Shown in pieces: positions 1 to 10,573 of a stretch of 64,000 nt of DNA. Position 1 is the first letter of the stretch, and each line of letters begins with the position of its first letter. The DNA is taken from positions 186,001-250,000 of the forward strand of contig NC_089248.1 of assembly GCF_000512585.2 (NCBI RefSeq). The letters run 5' to 3'. A program made the translations under genes and the position numbers. The notes under the pieces were generated by a model. The model was not told the DNA's origin. It searched no databases and was given only the letters and a program-made list of their open reading frames with translations. Origin of the DNA: Kwoniella bestiolae CBS 10118. Its lineage: Eukaryota > Basidiomycota > Tremellomycetes > Tremellales > Cryptococcaceae.

Positions 1-2029
1 TGCAATTCACTTCCGTGTAATCCCATACCTCTATACGAAGGGTTCAACACCACCCCCCTAGAAGCCATAACGACATCACAAGCAGCCGCCAACGCCACTC
101 CCCCAGCAGCCGCATTACCCCTCACACAAGCTACCGTCACTATCCCCCTCTTGCAGAGCGGTTCAACCCCTTGTAAGAATTCAGGCACTTCCGAAGCGGT
201 ATCCCCAACGAGGAACGAAACGATGTCATCGATCGCATTGATATTTGCCCAAGTCTCTGCACCGGGCGATTGGGCGTGCTCGATGGTATTCAAGGCAATA
301 CCGTTGGAGAAGTAATTTCCACCCATTAAAGCGAGTATCTTGACGTTACCTCGTTCTGGAGATGTGGCCCATTGTAGGGCTTTGAGGAGGTAATGGCAGT
401 TGGAAGTGGTGAATGCACCGTTGCTGTAATCCAGGAAATTGTCAGCTTTTACTCTATCATGTGTATGGTGGAGTAAGGAAGAGACAGAGAGACTCACTAG
501 AAATTCCAGTATACCAACTGTGCAATCCCATCTCCCTCTTCCACACTCTTTACGAAGACCTCTTGCCATTCACCCGTCTTCTCAAACCATGTACTCTGTT
601 CCCATTCCCTTACACCTTCCAGTACGCTACCATGCCCGGCAGCATGTATAGCATCTACCATGGGTATCTTAGGATCTATAGGTTTATCCTTTCCTCTCGG
701 TACTCTACCGTGAGTTATCCATATCCCCGCGGACGATCCAGATACTTGACGAGTCTTGATGAATATCGCTCCCTGTCTTGTAGCGATGATACGCCCATTG
801 GGGACCTCGCTGAAACTTTCATATCCCAGTGACACGTATAACGAGGCTGGTATAGTGGAGAGGTCTCGGTGGAGGTGGGCACCGTAAGCGAATAAGGAGG
901 ATTTCGAATTGCTGGTCAAAGGGTTCAACATAGCTCCAGGCTGGGAATCACTGGCGTTTAGTATCCTCAGGCTATCCTCTGCGGCATGCACCTCGAAGTT
1001 TGGTCGTCTCTTGGTAGATTGTAATAATGGCCTATCCAATGTTTTGCCACCCATGAATTCCTGCTGGAGACTGACGCATCTGGTCGACCATTCTTCTTTG
1101 GGAGTGACCTTCAACCAATCCTTCTTTGGGATATTCGCACCGGTTGTTGAGCTGTATACCCGACACAAAGCATGGATGACCGCACTCATCGCACCGATCG
1201 AATGGTGACCTTGGTATAGCTGAGCTTTGGTGATGCTCCCGATGCGGGGGAGGAGATACTGCTCCCATGCCCATACTGCTCCGCCGTCTAGCTCTTCATT
1301 CGCTTGGAAGCAGATGGTACCCCAGTGTGATCTCTGTGTGGGTTCTCTCTCGGATGTAGACTTGTTGATGAGGATGTCGAGGGCTTCGCTGGGATTGGGG
1401 ATGGTACCATCATCACCCATTAGGACCCAGTCAAGGGAGGAGGGGCCGGCGTCGCCAGGTGGACCGGGATGGACGACTAGGGTTATCCACTATGAGTTGA
1501 AGGGGTATATCAGCATGAGATGTACAGTGTGATCGATGAGATTGAGGTCAAGGGTAGATGGTGTTGAGATGGAACCACCGATCGATGGTTCAGGATAAGC
1601 GAATCACACCATCATTGATCCAACACCCATCGTCATCCGTAGACCCGTCAACCAGCAAAGATGAGTACTCACTCGACTGTATATGGCTTCCGGTAACTTC
1701 TTAGTCAAGAACGGGCACAGCACCAAGTCCGCATCCCACCCTTCTGCCGCGCTCAACATCTCCTCATCACTTGTAGCTAACTGGACCGAGACCTGCTCGA
1801 AGCCCAGATATTGGAGGTACGAGATAACTCTCTGAGTGAATGAATTAATCGATGTGACGAGTAAGAGGATTCTGAATTGTTTGAGAGGTTCGTACTCTAC
1901 CGGAAGAGTGCTGAGGGGACCCAAGGGGGCCTGTGCTGGAATCGCTGTAGTCATGGTGTATAGTTGGTGGGGGTGAGAAGGGGGAAGGGGGAACGGTGAG
2001 AGGGAATAGGCAGAGGTTGATGTAGACAT
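1..2029 (-). CDS. HypX/HoxX-like formyltransferase / enoyl-CoA hydratase fusion (5' part, C-terminus beyond window)
   Basis: Seen: three exons, about 2029-1673, 1489-498 and 423-1, joining in frame (IYSR|WITLVV and WNF|Y|NGAF) to about 590 residues. The N-terminus is a formyl-transferase fold with the HypX signature HPGPPGDAGPSSLDW at the first junction, followed by NEELDGGAVWAW. After a linker comes a crotonase half with LALMGGNYFSNGIALN, RGNAAAGGVALAAACD and GVVLNPSYRGMG. Known: bacterial HypX uses N10-formyl-THF and CoA to make formyl-CoA and then CO for the [NiFe]-hydrogenase cofactor. Inference: the protein is a HypX-family homologue; its role in a fungus, which would not be expected to have [NiFe]-hydrogenase, is unknown. 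A second in-frame ATG lies at 1954. The last crotonase segment is missing at the left edge. Confidence 0.85.
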
Positions 2030-4252
2030 ATCGACCGTGGATGATCACTCCCCTTTATATGGAGCACCTCGTGCTTTCCTTGAGATTGATGGTTCTGATG
2101 GTTCTGATGGTATCCAGAGAAAGAGAGCGAGAAGATTGCAAAGGTGGGGATAAGGGCATAAGGATAGATTAAGATGTTTGAAGCTAGTCAAAGTTATCTG
2201 TTTCTCTTTAGCGTGTATGTGGTATCAATGTCATATACACACAGACAACAGCAATGTAAACATCTTTTCGATGGTAGGATGCGATTCGATTTCGTTTTGA
2301 CTGGTTGAAACAGAGACAGACCCGTTTAATTCAAATGGTGATACCTAGTTGATTCACCAATATCGTCGTCCAATTCGATATCGTCCATACAATTCCCACA
2401 TATATATTCTAGTCGAAATACCAAAGTCAACGGATCCCGGCCTGTTCAGAATCATCCAGTCTAGTTCTCTCCATGCTTCGGTGGTAATTCCTCTAATGTC
2501 CAACCAACCCTTTCTCACAACTATCCTAATGAGCTAGAAGTCTAAAATGCCCCTATCCTATCCTTCTCATGCTGTCCTTCCAATCCTTTCCTGCCCTTCG
2601 CCTTTCCTTCCTCTTCCCCATCGTGAGATAAAGCTATGCCGTTGACCTGCATGTGCACGAGGACTGCTCATACGACTAGATCGCAGTAGAATACTTTTTA
2701 AGTGTAATTTCGGAAGAAACGAGTGAGGAATCGATTGAAATTGGACTCATCTCGACAAGTTTGGTACGAGTGTCGTAGTTCCTTGATTGTGGGGTAAATT
2801 CACGTAAAAATCATCGTAACCCCTGTTTCCATGTCTTGTCCCTTATCTAATTTCATCTTTATGTGACAAAACTTCAATTCAAGTTTGCATTCATTTCGTT
2901 CCCGAAATGCAATTGCGTCTCAGACCAGCAGCCGTATGGGATGGGAACATACGGTAACGGGGGTTTCCTTCTATGGTAAGTTTGGGGGATTCCGTTAACT
3001 CACATGGGAGGAGTAGGGAACATGAGAATATAAAGTCAGAGAAAATCATGTTCACCTGCAATCGTTTGAGTACTTGCATGTACTTCCATAGCTATGATGT
3101 AGGACGCATATAAAGATGCGATGGTGTTGTAGACATGGTAGCAATACTAACTTGAGATCATACCAAGGAGAACAGTACCGCATCTGACTCCGGAGACAGC
3201 ACAGCAAAGCCCATCATATACCTACAAACCCAGAGGGGATGCAAGGGAATATGTAAGCTTTGAAGCATTTCTCACGCCACCAAACCTTCCTTTTCTTCCC
3301 ATATCTTAGTCATCCTTTGCACGACATGCTTGCGTCTCCTCGTACTTGTAAGCATACATACACTTCTAAGTTATACGGTACTGTACTTGTCCGCAAAACG
3401 CCCACCGAATTCCCCGGACATTCGAGATCCGAAAGTACGAGTCTAATGGTAAATTAGTCCGGATAGATCCCTTGCACCTGCAGGGTAACGAAATTCCTTC
3501 GCACTTTCTTTGCTTGACCACCCTTTTGAGAAGAATAGTGCTGTGGCGATGCTTGAAATGCAAAAGGTGTGGCTGTTTACGAGACTGACAAAAGAGTGTG
3601 GAAGTATTCATGATAGGATAACTCGTTTCTCGATGCAGAGTGAACAACCTTGTTACACCTTTGGGCTTCTGTTAACCAGTCAACATCCACCAGTGGCAAT
3701 AGTTCTATTCTGGGCAGTCGCTTTGAACGATTCGGCTGCTTTGTTGCATCGCTTTAAGCGTTACAGACGTTCATGATATGGGATAGGAAGGAGTGACGAG
3801 CGAAGGTGTCACGAATGTAATGGCTCACTATCCAGATATGGCGTCCAGTGCATCACTGTCTCGATCCATTACGTGTCGATTCTCCATTCACAGGTCAGCT
3901 CTCACTGTCTCATACTGCATGATGACGTATGGACAGGCAGCTTGACTTCCGACCTCAAAGGATGGTCCGCTGATTTGGACAGCTCGTCGTATGATCAGGC
4001 AGCATATATAACTTGGGTCATTCTGAAAGCACGAGAGAGGTGTTGCCATAGCCCATTTCTCTGGAATTTTTCTTTCGATTGAATTGCTCTCACAAGTCAC
4101 CGGTATTACCGCTCAATACTCTGAATTTACCGCAGTCTCGTGAGTCAGGCGCCCAGATCTGCTGTTAACATAATATGTTGCACCACTAAAGTCAACAGCT
4201 CTGCGGTGCATACGATGTTGAACATGTCACGCTCAACCCCTCTACATCCGAT
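2030..4252. other. Gene-poor intergenic region
   Basis: About 2.2 kb between the start of the HypX-like gene and the first small paralogue. Open frames here are short, lack recognisable motifs and do not join across good splice sites. A short direct repeat (GGTTCTGAT twice) lies near 2091-2111. I see no RNA gene. Confidence 0.5.
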
Positions 4253-4709
4253 ATGACCATATCGACTGGACTCTCTCATCCAGTCAACCGCGCCAATCTC
4301 GATACAATACTGGGTCGAGCGCCACCTGTAATGAAGATCATCGATGAGCTCGCCGTCGACTACAGCAGGGAGGTATCATGCGACCAAGTCCGAAGGGCTT
4401 ATCTCTCATCTCCCATTGGGAACGACACGGAGGAGAATATTGCCTCTGCAGCTTACTCGATTTACCCTTCCTATTTCATGTATGAGAACAATCACCAACG
4501 AGTCTCTCGGTAAGCTCTCCAAGGTTTGGGCAAATGAAAGTAAAGATCCCGTTGAGGAACTGTCAAAACTTCGTGCAGACAGTAACAATACCAAGGTCAC
4601 CTGGGATCGACCCCGAGGGGGATATGACCTTCAATTAGGAACGCTCAAAGTAGGGTTCTTCGATAAGATCGATAGAAATCGGGTCCTCGATATCATCACC
4701 AAATTATAG
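4253..4709 (+). CDS. Small protein of unknown family, tandem paralogue A
   Basis: Seen: two exons, 4253-4372 and 4452-4709, join in phase 0 across a 79-nt intron with a GTATCA donor and CTGCAG acceptor, giving about 125 residues. The C-terminal half matches the protein at 5469-6011: both have a KDP..-L.KLR block, a GY(D/Y)..LG block, VG.F...D and a hydrophobic end (VLDII / VMDCF). I do not recognise the family. No signal peptide or membrane segment is evident. The N-terminus is uncertain: an upstream frame is open back to about 4190 and could be joined by a CAACAG acceptor. Inference: an orphan small cytoplasmic protein derived by tandem duplication and now strongly diverged. Confidence 0.5.
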
Positions 4710-4925
4710 ATGATCTTCATCCAAGGCATCTTCAAGGGTCTCCAATAGATAACTCTTGGGCAACGCCACAAAGCGACGTCTCTGGGATACGGGACATGTG
4801 CATTGTGATTATAGAAGCAACAATGCATTCCCCTTTGACGTAGGCTGACTGGGGAGGCCCTGAGTATTACGATTGGCCGACTCACAGCGCTTGACTGCCA
4901 TAGAGGGCACTTCCTGAAGTTCAGA

Positions 4926-5103
4926 TGAACATCTTACGCTGTGCATTTACGACCATCCTGTGCATCGCTGTTGAGTCGTTCAGGGTTCGTAGAGCTGATC
5001 ACAATGCAGCCCAAACCGCACATCTCTCCTTTGACACTAAATCATGTCCTGGAATTTCTCGGATTGTGAATCTCAACCATCTCCCCAGGACTCGAATTGG
5101 ATG
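4926..5103 (+). CDS. Small ORF with signal-peptide-like N-terminus (doubtful)
   Basis: A 58-codon frame starts with MNILRCAFTTILCIAVES, a basic residue followed by a hydrophobic stretch typical of a secretion signal. The remainder has a single Cys pair spacing and no motif I know. It sits between the two tandem paralogues. It may be a short secreted peptide, a first exon, or chance. Confidence 0.2.
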
Positions 5104-5337
5104 ACAATGGTCTATGACGTGAACGCCAGAGTCGTCATGAATATACATTCCCATCATTGTAGAGTTTCACCTGTCGCTCTCCACTCTCCGAAGCAGTGCA
5201 CTTTGACGAAGATCGTGAGCCTGGGCCTTGAGAATTAGCCTTCTCGCTTCGAAAACGCTCTGATGTCATGATAGAGAAGGCCTAACAAAGACAAAGGAAG
5301 GGAATTGGAGTTTGTAGTAGTGACTTGCTACTTACCA

Positions 5338-5344
5338 TATAAAA
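5338..5344 (+). promoter_or_regulatory. TATA box of paralogue B
   Basis: TATAAAA lies 125 nt upstream of the proposed ATG at 5469, a plausible core promoter position given a 5' UTR of roughly 70-100 nt. Confidence 0.45.
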
Positions 5345-5468
5345 GGACCTCCCGGAAACAACAACAATTGTAATCTTGTAACCCGAGTTACACGAGTCGC
5401 TACTCTTCGCTTATCCACATACATAATTGGTTCTCGCATTCTATTCCCCGTTTTATAGGTCCAGCGCA

Positions 5469-6011
5469 ATGTCAAGTGAGTCCCACCTCCACAAGCTGCT
5501 CCATTCTGAACATAGGGGTTGACACTACTTTTCCTGATTCACCCCGTTGCAACCCTACATCTACCGTAGACACTGGGAACGAAACACCGCCCGGTATGAC
5601 AAAGTATTATATGACTCGCTGTCACCTTAACGGACTGAAATCTGTCGAAGAACAAACCCAAGCACAAAGATGATAGCCTGTATGCAAGTGGCCGAGTATT
5701 GTGGAACACCTACTTTGGGATCTCGAGCAGACCGGGCTTATAAGTCTTTGGCTGAGATCATCGAGCCATCAATACATGGGATGGTTCGCTCGGAGATCAA
5801 CAAATGTTCCGTAGCCTGGGAGGAAGCCGGTAAAGATCCAAGCCAGGGACTGGCGAAGCTTCGTGATCAAATCCCAGGCGTCTCCGTGAATTATGACTTT
5901 GAGGCAACACCTGCTGGATACTACATGAAGCTGGGGGACGAATCTGTCGGATCCTTCCGTGAGGTCGATTCTAAGACCGTTATGGATTGCTTCTATCATG
6001 CGAGAGATTAA
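5469..6011 (+). CDS. Small protein of unknown family, tandem paralogue B
   Basis: Seen: a 7-nt first exon (ATGTCAA, 5469-5475) meets a GTGAGT donor. The only in-frame junction I find is the acceptor GATGATAG at about 5676, after a CTTAAC branch-like site, giving MSTCMQVAEYCGTP... and about 114 residues ending at 6011. The intron would be about 200 nt, long for this genome. If the splice is wrong, the frame can start at ATG 5670. Alignment with paralogue A covers W....KDP...L.KLR, a GYY.KLG block and VGSF.EVD. No signal peptide, membrane segment or known domain is visible. A TATA box lies upstream. Function unknown. Confidence 0.5.
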
Positions 6012-6433
6012 AGAGCAAAGCAGTTTGAGAGTGCTCTTTGTACATGATCGGGCTGAGATGCGATATTGACGAATGCCTGTCTTGAAGTCGATGATTTGTG
6101 CACCTTTCAGAGACCAGTTGGGATTTTGACAAGTCAGCAACGAAAGACGGAGACGCTCTGTGGGGTTGATCAGGGATCTGATAGGAGCCGAGGCCGCTTG
6201 AACATCGAGTCCAAGACGAATCACATATAGACGAGAGAGGTGAGAGGGGAAATAGTTTCAGTGAAAGTGGCACATGGTCAGAATGGGCTCTCTTCATAAT
6301 TTCTGCTTTATTGAGTCCTTCTACACTATACAAGAGGGTGTAGAGCTGATCATGAGCGCTGCTAGCCCATCCCAAACCCTCTGTCAGCTTTCCGGTAGTT
6401 ATATAAACCACCATAGGAAACTCATTTCTGTGG

Positions 6434-6437
<4 letters not shown>

Positions 6438-6475
<38 letters not shown>

Positions 6476-6532
6476 CTTTGAATCTTTCAAAGCACACACA
6501 GGAGGTCGGCAGTTCGATCCTGCCCGGGATCA
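6438..6532 (+). tRNA. tRNA-Val(AAC), intron-containing
   Basis: Acceptor arms 6438-6444 (GGTCACG) and 6525-6531 (CGGGATC), D stem ATGG/CCAT, anticodon stem CCTGT/ACAGG with loop CTAACAC giving anticodon AAC at 6472-6474, T arm GGCAG-TTCGATC-CTGCC. A 21-nt intron (6476-6496) follows position 37 and can fold as CTTTGA/TCAAAG. T-rich pol III terminator at 6536-6540. The acceptor stem has one A-G mismatch and one G-T pair; the mismatched A creates CACGTG. It may still be functional. Confidence 0.85.
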
Positions 6533-6540
6533 ATCTTTTT

Positions 6541-7583
6541 ATGTCGCTTTGAATGTGCTCCAATCGGGACGTGATTTGAATCAGCAGAATTTGCAGCAGA
6601 AGTCGAGATATCATCGAAAAACCGCTTTTGGGCGATGTGCTGTGAAAGTGCCACATTCGATTTTCGGTTTTGAGTTGGACGTGGCGCGCGCCACAGCTGG
6701 GTGACCCTTTCCGTCGGAAGCGCTTTGCCGTTTTATCCTTGTCTTATTCTTTTTTGCTTTTTGCCTTTTGTGTTGTTGGAGAGAGTATGCATATTGCAGG
6801 GTGGAATGGACACAAGGGGGAGTGGACTACATTCGGTCCTCAGTGGGTAGAGCCTCTGCCCTCGACAGCAATGCAAACCTCATCGTCGCTCTGATAGGAC
6901 GCGATGCCACCGACATACATTCGGTCGCGCGAGTAGTTCAGATGGTACAGGCTGATCGGTGTGTGATGACCATATGACCATCATGTCATGCAGGGAATAC
7001 TAAAGTGATCTTGAAGACCAAATACACTGCATGCTTGCATAATCAGATACACATGACCGTAGGTCTTGGACAGTAGAACCGCGAAACTCAGCGGTGATAG
7101 CATTTGGACTGTATGACTAAGCAGAGTGAAAATATACAGTATACCTAAAAAGGGAATTCATCCGAGGTTACTCCCATTTTACCGGATTGCTCGTCGGTGC
7201 TGCTTGTGATTATTCGTCATCCATATACATCCAAGTACAAGTGCAGCTCGAGGTGGATAGATACATCATACCAGACAAGACGACATCATATCATCATATC
7301 ATCAATCAACAACCATCTGCAGCAATAGTCAGCGACAATCAAGCACAAGCCAAGCCGAAGTGATATATACGTACTACCACTACCTTCGATTGTCAACTTC
7401 GTACTACCACTCTGCTTTTTTACTTTCAACAATTTTCAGTTTCACCGTATAAAGGTCATTGCCACCTGATAAACATCAAATTAAATTCAAGTATTCCGCA
7501 AAGTTCATAGGAAGATACATATATACGTCTAGATACGATACAACTCCAACAGCTCAAGAAGAGTGGCAAGAGTACAATCCATC
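6541..7583. other. Intergenic region, no gene seen
   Basis: About 1 kb between tRNA-Val and the DsbA-like gene. It contains only short unconvincing frames and, at 7285-7305, a CATCATAT-type simple repeat in the presumed 5' leader of the next gene. Confidence 0.5.
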
Positions 7584-8827
7584 ATGTCGGTCAAGAATAT
7601 AGATATAACCGTGAGTAAATATCATCGATTATTCACCAACTCCGACGGATAATGTTGATGAGTGGTGTTCGTGCTAGTCCGACGTTCAATGTCCGTTCTG
7701 CTTGATCGGTGTCAAGCAGATACTGAATGGTGAGTACTGTACATCCGTGTATTATCACACTCAAGGTGTATACGCCACCTAGAATCGAGCGCCGAAGCTG
7801 ACATTTGTGTATTCGGTGACACCCAGCCGTCGAGAAGTACAAGAAAGATCATCCACAATCATCAGAATATCAGATCAGACTATTACCCTATCAGCTCGAT
7901 CCCTGCCTCACGGAAGAGCCTGGGAATAGGGTGGAGTACTATTACAAGAAGTTTGGAGAGGTCAGGGCGAAGCAGATCATGAGTAGTATGGGATCTAGGT
8001 TGGAAAGTCTGGGTTTCAAATCGTGAGTGCAGCGACAATCAACTCCTCATCCCGTGTACCGTGTGTTGTCGAAGAACACAGACAGACGATTGAGCCTATT
8101 CGGTGTTTTATAGAGGGTAAAATGCTAATCCCCTCACCTTAGCGATTACGGCGGTACAGTCGCCTCAACGCACTACTGCCACCGACTCCAGACCTATGCG
8201 CTCCTCAATCACCCATCCAAGCAGCTCCCCCTCGCCATGGACATCTTCGAGGGGTTCCATGGTTACAAGAAAAATCCATGCGATAAAGAATGGCTAGCCT
8301 CCCTAGCTGCGAAACATGGTATTTTCGAGAGTGAGAGCAAAGCGCTGGAATGGTTGGATGGGAACGAATGTGATGCGGAGGTGAAGCAGAGTTATGTGAT
8401 TGCGAAGAAGTTGGGCGTGACGGGCGTGCCGTTCTTTGTGTTTCAGGGGCAGTATGCCGCGTCGGGGGCGATGGGCGAGGACGAGTTTTACAAGGTGAGT
8501 TGTTGGGTGTAATTATACGGATGTGACAAGACCTTGGGGGAGATGGGGAGGAACACTCTGGACGACTGAAGGAGTTAGTCTAGGGAGGAGTAAAGGGGGT
8601 CATTGGTTCATGTGATGAGTCTGCTGAGGGGCAGACATGATGAAGGAAAGAAGAGAGACTAGTAGTATACGCTAATTTACCTTTCTCATCACTTGCAGCT
8701 CCTCGCAGAGATCGACAAACGAGAGAACACACCCAAACAAGATACACCAGCCATCCTTGCCGAGGGTGAAGTCTGTGGTAGAGAGGGTGGATCATGTGGG
8801 AATGATATGGTAGCTGCGTCAAGTTAG
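7584..8827 (+). CDS. DsbA-family (FrnE-like) thiol-disulfide oxidoreductase
   Basis: Seen: five exons (7584-7610, 7678-7729, 7827-8022, 8143-8494, 8699-8827), all with GTGAGT-type donors, summing to 756 nt or 251 residues. The thioredoxin-fold active site CPFC follows the first intron (SDVQCPFC). The middle is the helical insert typical of the FrnE/2-hydroxychromene-2-carboxylate isomerase branch. The cis-proline loop GVTGVPFFVF is near residue 195. Known: FrnE-like proteins are cytosolic DsbA relatives catalysing thiol-disulfide exchange; a polyketide or glutathione-dependent isomerase role is possible in some members. No secretion signal is present, so a cytosolic location is inferred. The C-terminus adds a Cys pair (CGREGGSCG). 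Confidence 0.85.
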
Positions 8828-9292
8828 GCTGAGGGGTACACATTTCTTTTTTCTATCTCAATTCTGGTCTAGGTCTAGGGTTTCATTCCGGTTCCTTTCG
8901 AGCCTCGAGCTCAGTCGATATACACGTGAAGGAAGATTGTCTTATTAGTATCCTTCTCATCTGGATTAGGGATCAAGATGTAAATGTATATACCGCGAAT
9001 AATGGGGATGGGGGATCTTCGAGTTTATTCGTTCCGTTGTGGGTTATAGTCATGTATGCATTATCATCATGGATATCAACATTTTACATATGCAGGTGGA
9101 ATATAAGGATGAAAGTCTCCAACAGTCTCTTTTGGGGACATAATCACCAGTATACCGGAGCACAGTGCCATCACTTCACGCCTCCATGAATGATCATCAT
9201 CAGATCGAGATCATGCCTCTGCCCCCATGTGGTCGTCGTGGATGCGCTCTCGAAAGGTCTTCTTCGCTTGATAGTTCGTTCTCCTACCCACA
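8828..9292. other. Convergent 3' intergenic region
   Basis: Space between two convergent genes (DsbA-like and BMT6-like). No RNA gene or conserved frame seen; it presumably holds both 3' UTRs. Confidence 0.5.
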
Positions 9293-10573
9293 TCACACCC
9301 TCCTATAAAGCCTATACCAATACCTAGTATTCTCCAACTTCACTTTCCACCCCGCCCCAACCCCCTCAGGGAACCTATACCACCTCGAATTCTCCCCCTT
9401 AACCTTCTCCCACCCCCTCCCCTTGGAAGTCAATAACATATCCATAATCATGTAGACGGGGTATTTCCTTCCTTCCTTGCCTAGGGGGAAATCTGATATG
9501 TCCGAAGCGGAGTCTATGACTATGAAGAGCGTTCCGGGTGGGACGTTTTCTGTCAATGTGGTTAGAAGCGAGAGCGTGCGGGGACGGGATTGGGTGAGGA
9601 GCTCGGTGAGGGTGAAAAACAATGTGATGAGTTTGGGTGCATTTGAGAGGAGTGTAGTAGTCAGGTCGAGGGGGAGGATCTGAGCTTGATTCTCTGACGT
9701 CGAAGGCGCAGCTAATAAATCCGCTTTGATATACTCCACGTCCAAGACGGATTGATCAATCTTCCAGTCTATCCTAACTGAATCTTCCATCTTCTTCAGT
9801 ACGTTGTGCCAGTTACCTATGTCTATACCTGTCCATGTGAAATTGGGGTGTGCGTGTGGTCTTTTGAGAAGTACGGAGCGTATGAGCGCTGCTATGGCTA
9901 GGAACTCGGATCCTGCTCCTCCGCCTAGAGAGAGGATATGATGGGTTGGCTGCTTCTTGGTCTCGGGCTGATCTGCTTCGTCTTCATGTTCGTCGTCCTC
10001 TGCCTCTTCTTCTGCTTCCTCATCATCCTCATCGTCTTCTTCTTCGCCTTCGATGTCCTCGTCCTCTTCGACGTCATCCTCTACATCTTCTTCGCTCTCC
10101 TCCTCCTCATTATCCTCGTCAACCCCCAACCTCCCCATCCTTCCAGCCAGATCATCCCCCTCCTCCCCACTAAACACCCCCCACACAATCTTATCCATAA
10201 TCTCCCTAAAACAACACACCCTCGAAGGCACCCACCTCCCCGCATAACACTCCAACACACCCTCCGTCCCGCAAAACACCTCCAACCATTTCTTATCGTA
10301 CAGCAGCCCCTTTATCCTCTGAACGGTATCTACAAAATTATCCGCCGACAGTGACTCATGCAGTGCTCGATGGAGCAGCGCTAGGATCTCCGAGTCGGGT
10401 GGGTTGAACGGTCCGCTCTCTAGCGACGAGGGGAGAGGGAAAGAGGAGGGAGGTGGTGCGGGGGGTTGATCTTCTTTTGGAGGTGGGGGTGGGTGATGTA
10501 GTTTTCGGGTGTGGGTTTGTTTTTTCTGGCCTCTCTTCTTGACTGGACCGCCTGAGCGGGAACGGAATGTCAT
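9293..10573 (-). CDS. BMT6: 25S rRNA (uridine-N3)-methyltransferase, BMT6-like
   Basis: Seen: a single uninterrupted frame. The most natural start is ATG 10573 (MTFRSRSGGPVKKRGQKKQ, a basic nucleolar-type N-terminus; about 426 residues). In-frame ATGs at 10642 and 10708 would extend it. The SAM-binding motif ILSLGGGAGSEFLAIAAL follows a long Asp/Glu-rich tract of about 75 residues. Later features are TGIDIGNWHNVLKKM, an LLSNAPKLITLFFTLTELL helix and a C-terminal W/Y-rich segment. This order matches the Bmt6/YLR063w family (Methyltransf_34). Known: Bmt6 methylates U2843 of yeast 25S rRNA during 60S maturation. It is divergent from KEX1 across about 960 bp. The assignment to BMT6 rather than another rRNA methyltransferase is inferred. 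Confidence 0.75.
   Translation of the reverse strand: MTFRSRSGGPVKKRGQKKQTHTRKLHHPPPPPKEDQPPAPPPSSFPLPSSLESGPFNPPDSEILALLHRALHESLSADNFVDTVQRIKGLLYDKKWLEVFCGTEGVLECYAGRWVPSRVCCFREIMDKIVWGVFSGEEGDDLAGRMGRLGVDEDNEEEESEEDVEDDVEEDEDIEGEEEDDEDDEEAEEEAEDDEHEDEADQPETKKQPTHHILSLGGGAGSEFLAIAALIRSVLLKRPHAHPNFTWTGIDIGNWHNVLKKMEDSVRIDWKIDQSVLDVEYIKADLLAAPSTSENQAQILPLDLTTTLLSNAPKLITLFFTLTELLTQSRPRTLSLLTTLTENVPPGTLFIVIDSASDISDFPLGKEGRKYPVYMIMDMLLTSKGRGWEKVKGENSRWYRFPEGVGAGWKVKLENTRYWYRLYRRV

Noticed and set aside
1..2029. Possible hydrogenase gene cluster around HypX
   Set aside because: The neighbouring 7 kb contains no other hyp or hydrogenase subunit gene.
5470..5673. Frame reading SPTSTSCSILNIGVDTTFPD as part of paralogue B
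   Set aside because: It starts with GTG inside the proposed intron and ends before the conserved region in another phase.
6840..6960. B-box-like stretches (GGTAGAGCCTCTGCC and following) suggesting another tRNA
   Set aside because: No acceptor-stem pairing or T arm could be built.
9938..10354. Long open frames on the + strand rich in Leu/Phe, Ser or Pro
   Set aside because: They are the complementary reading of the Asp/Glu-rich tract of the BMT6-like gene; no start context or motif.
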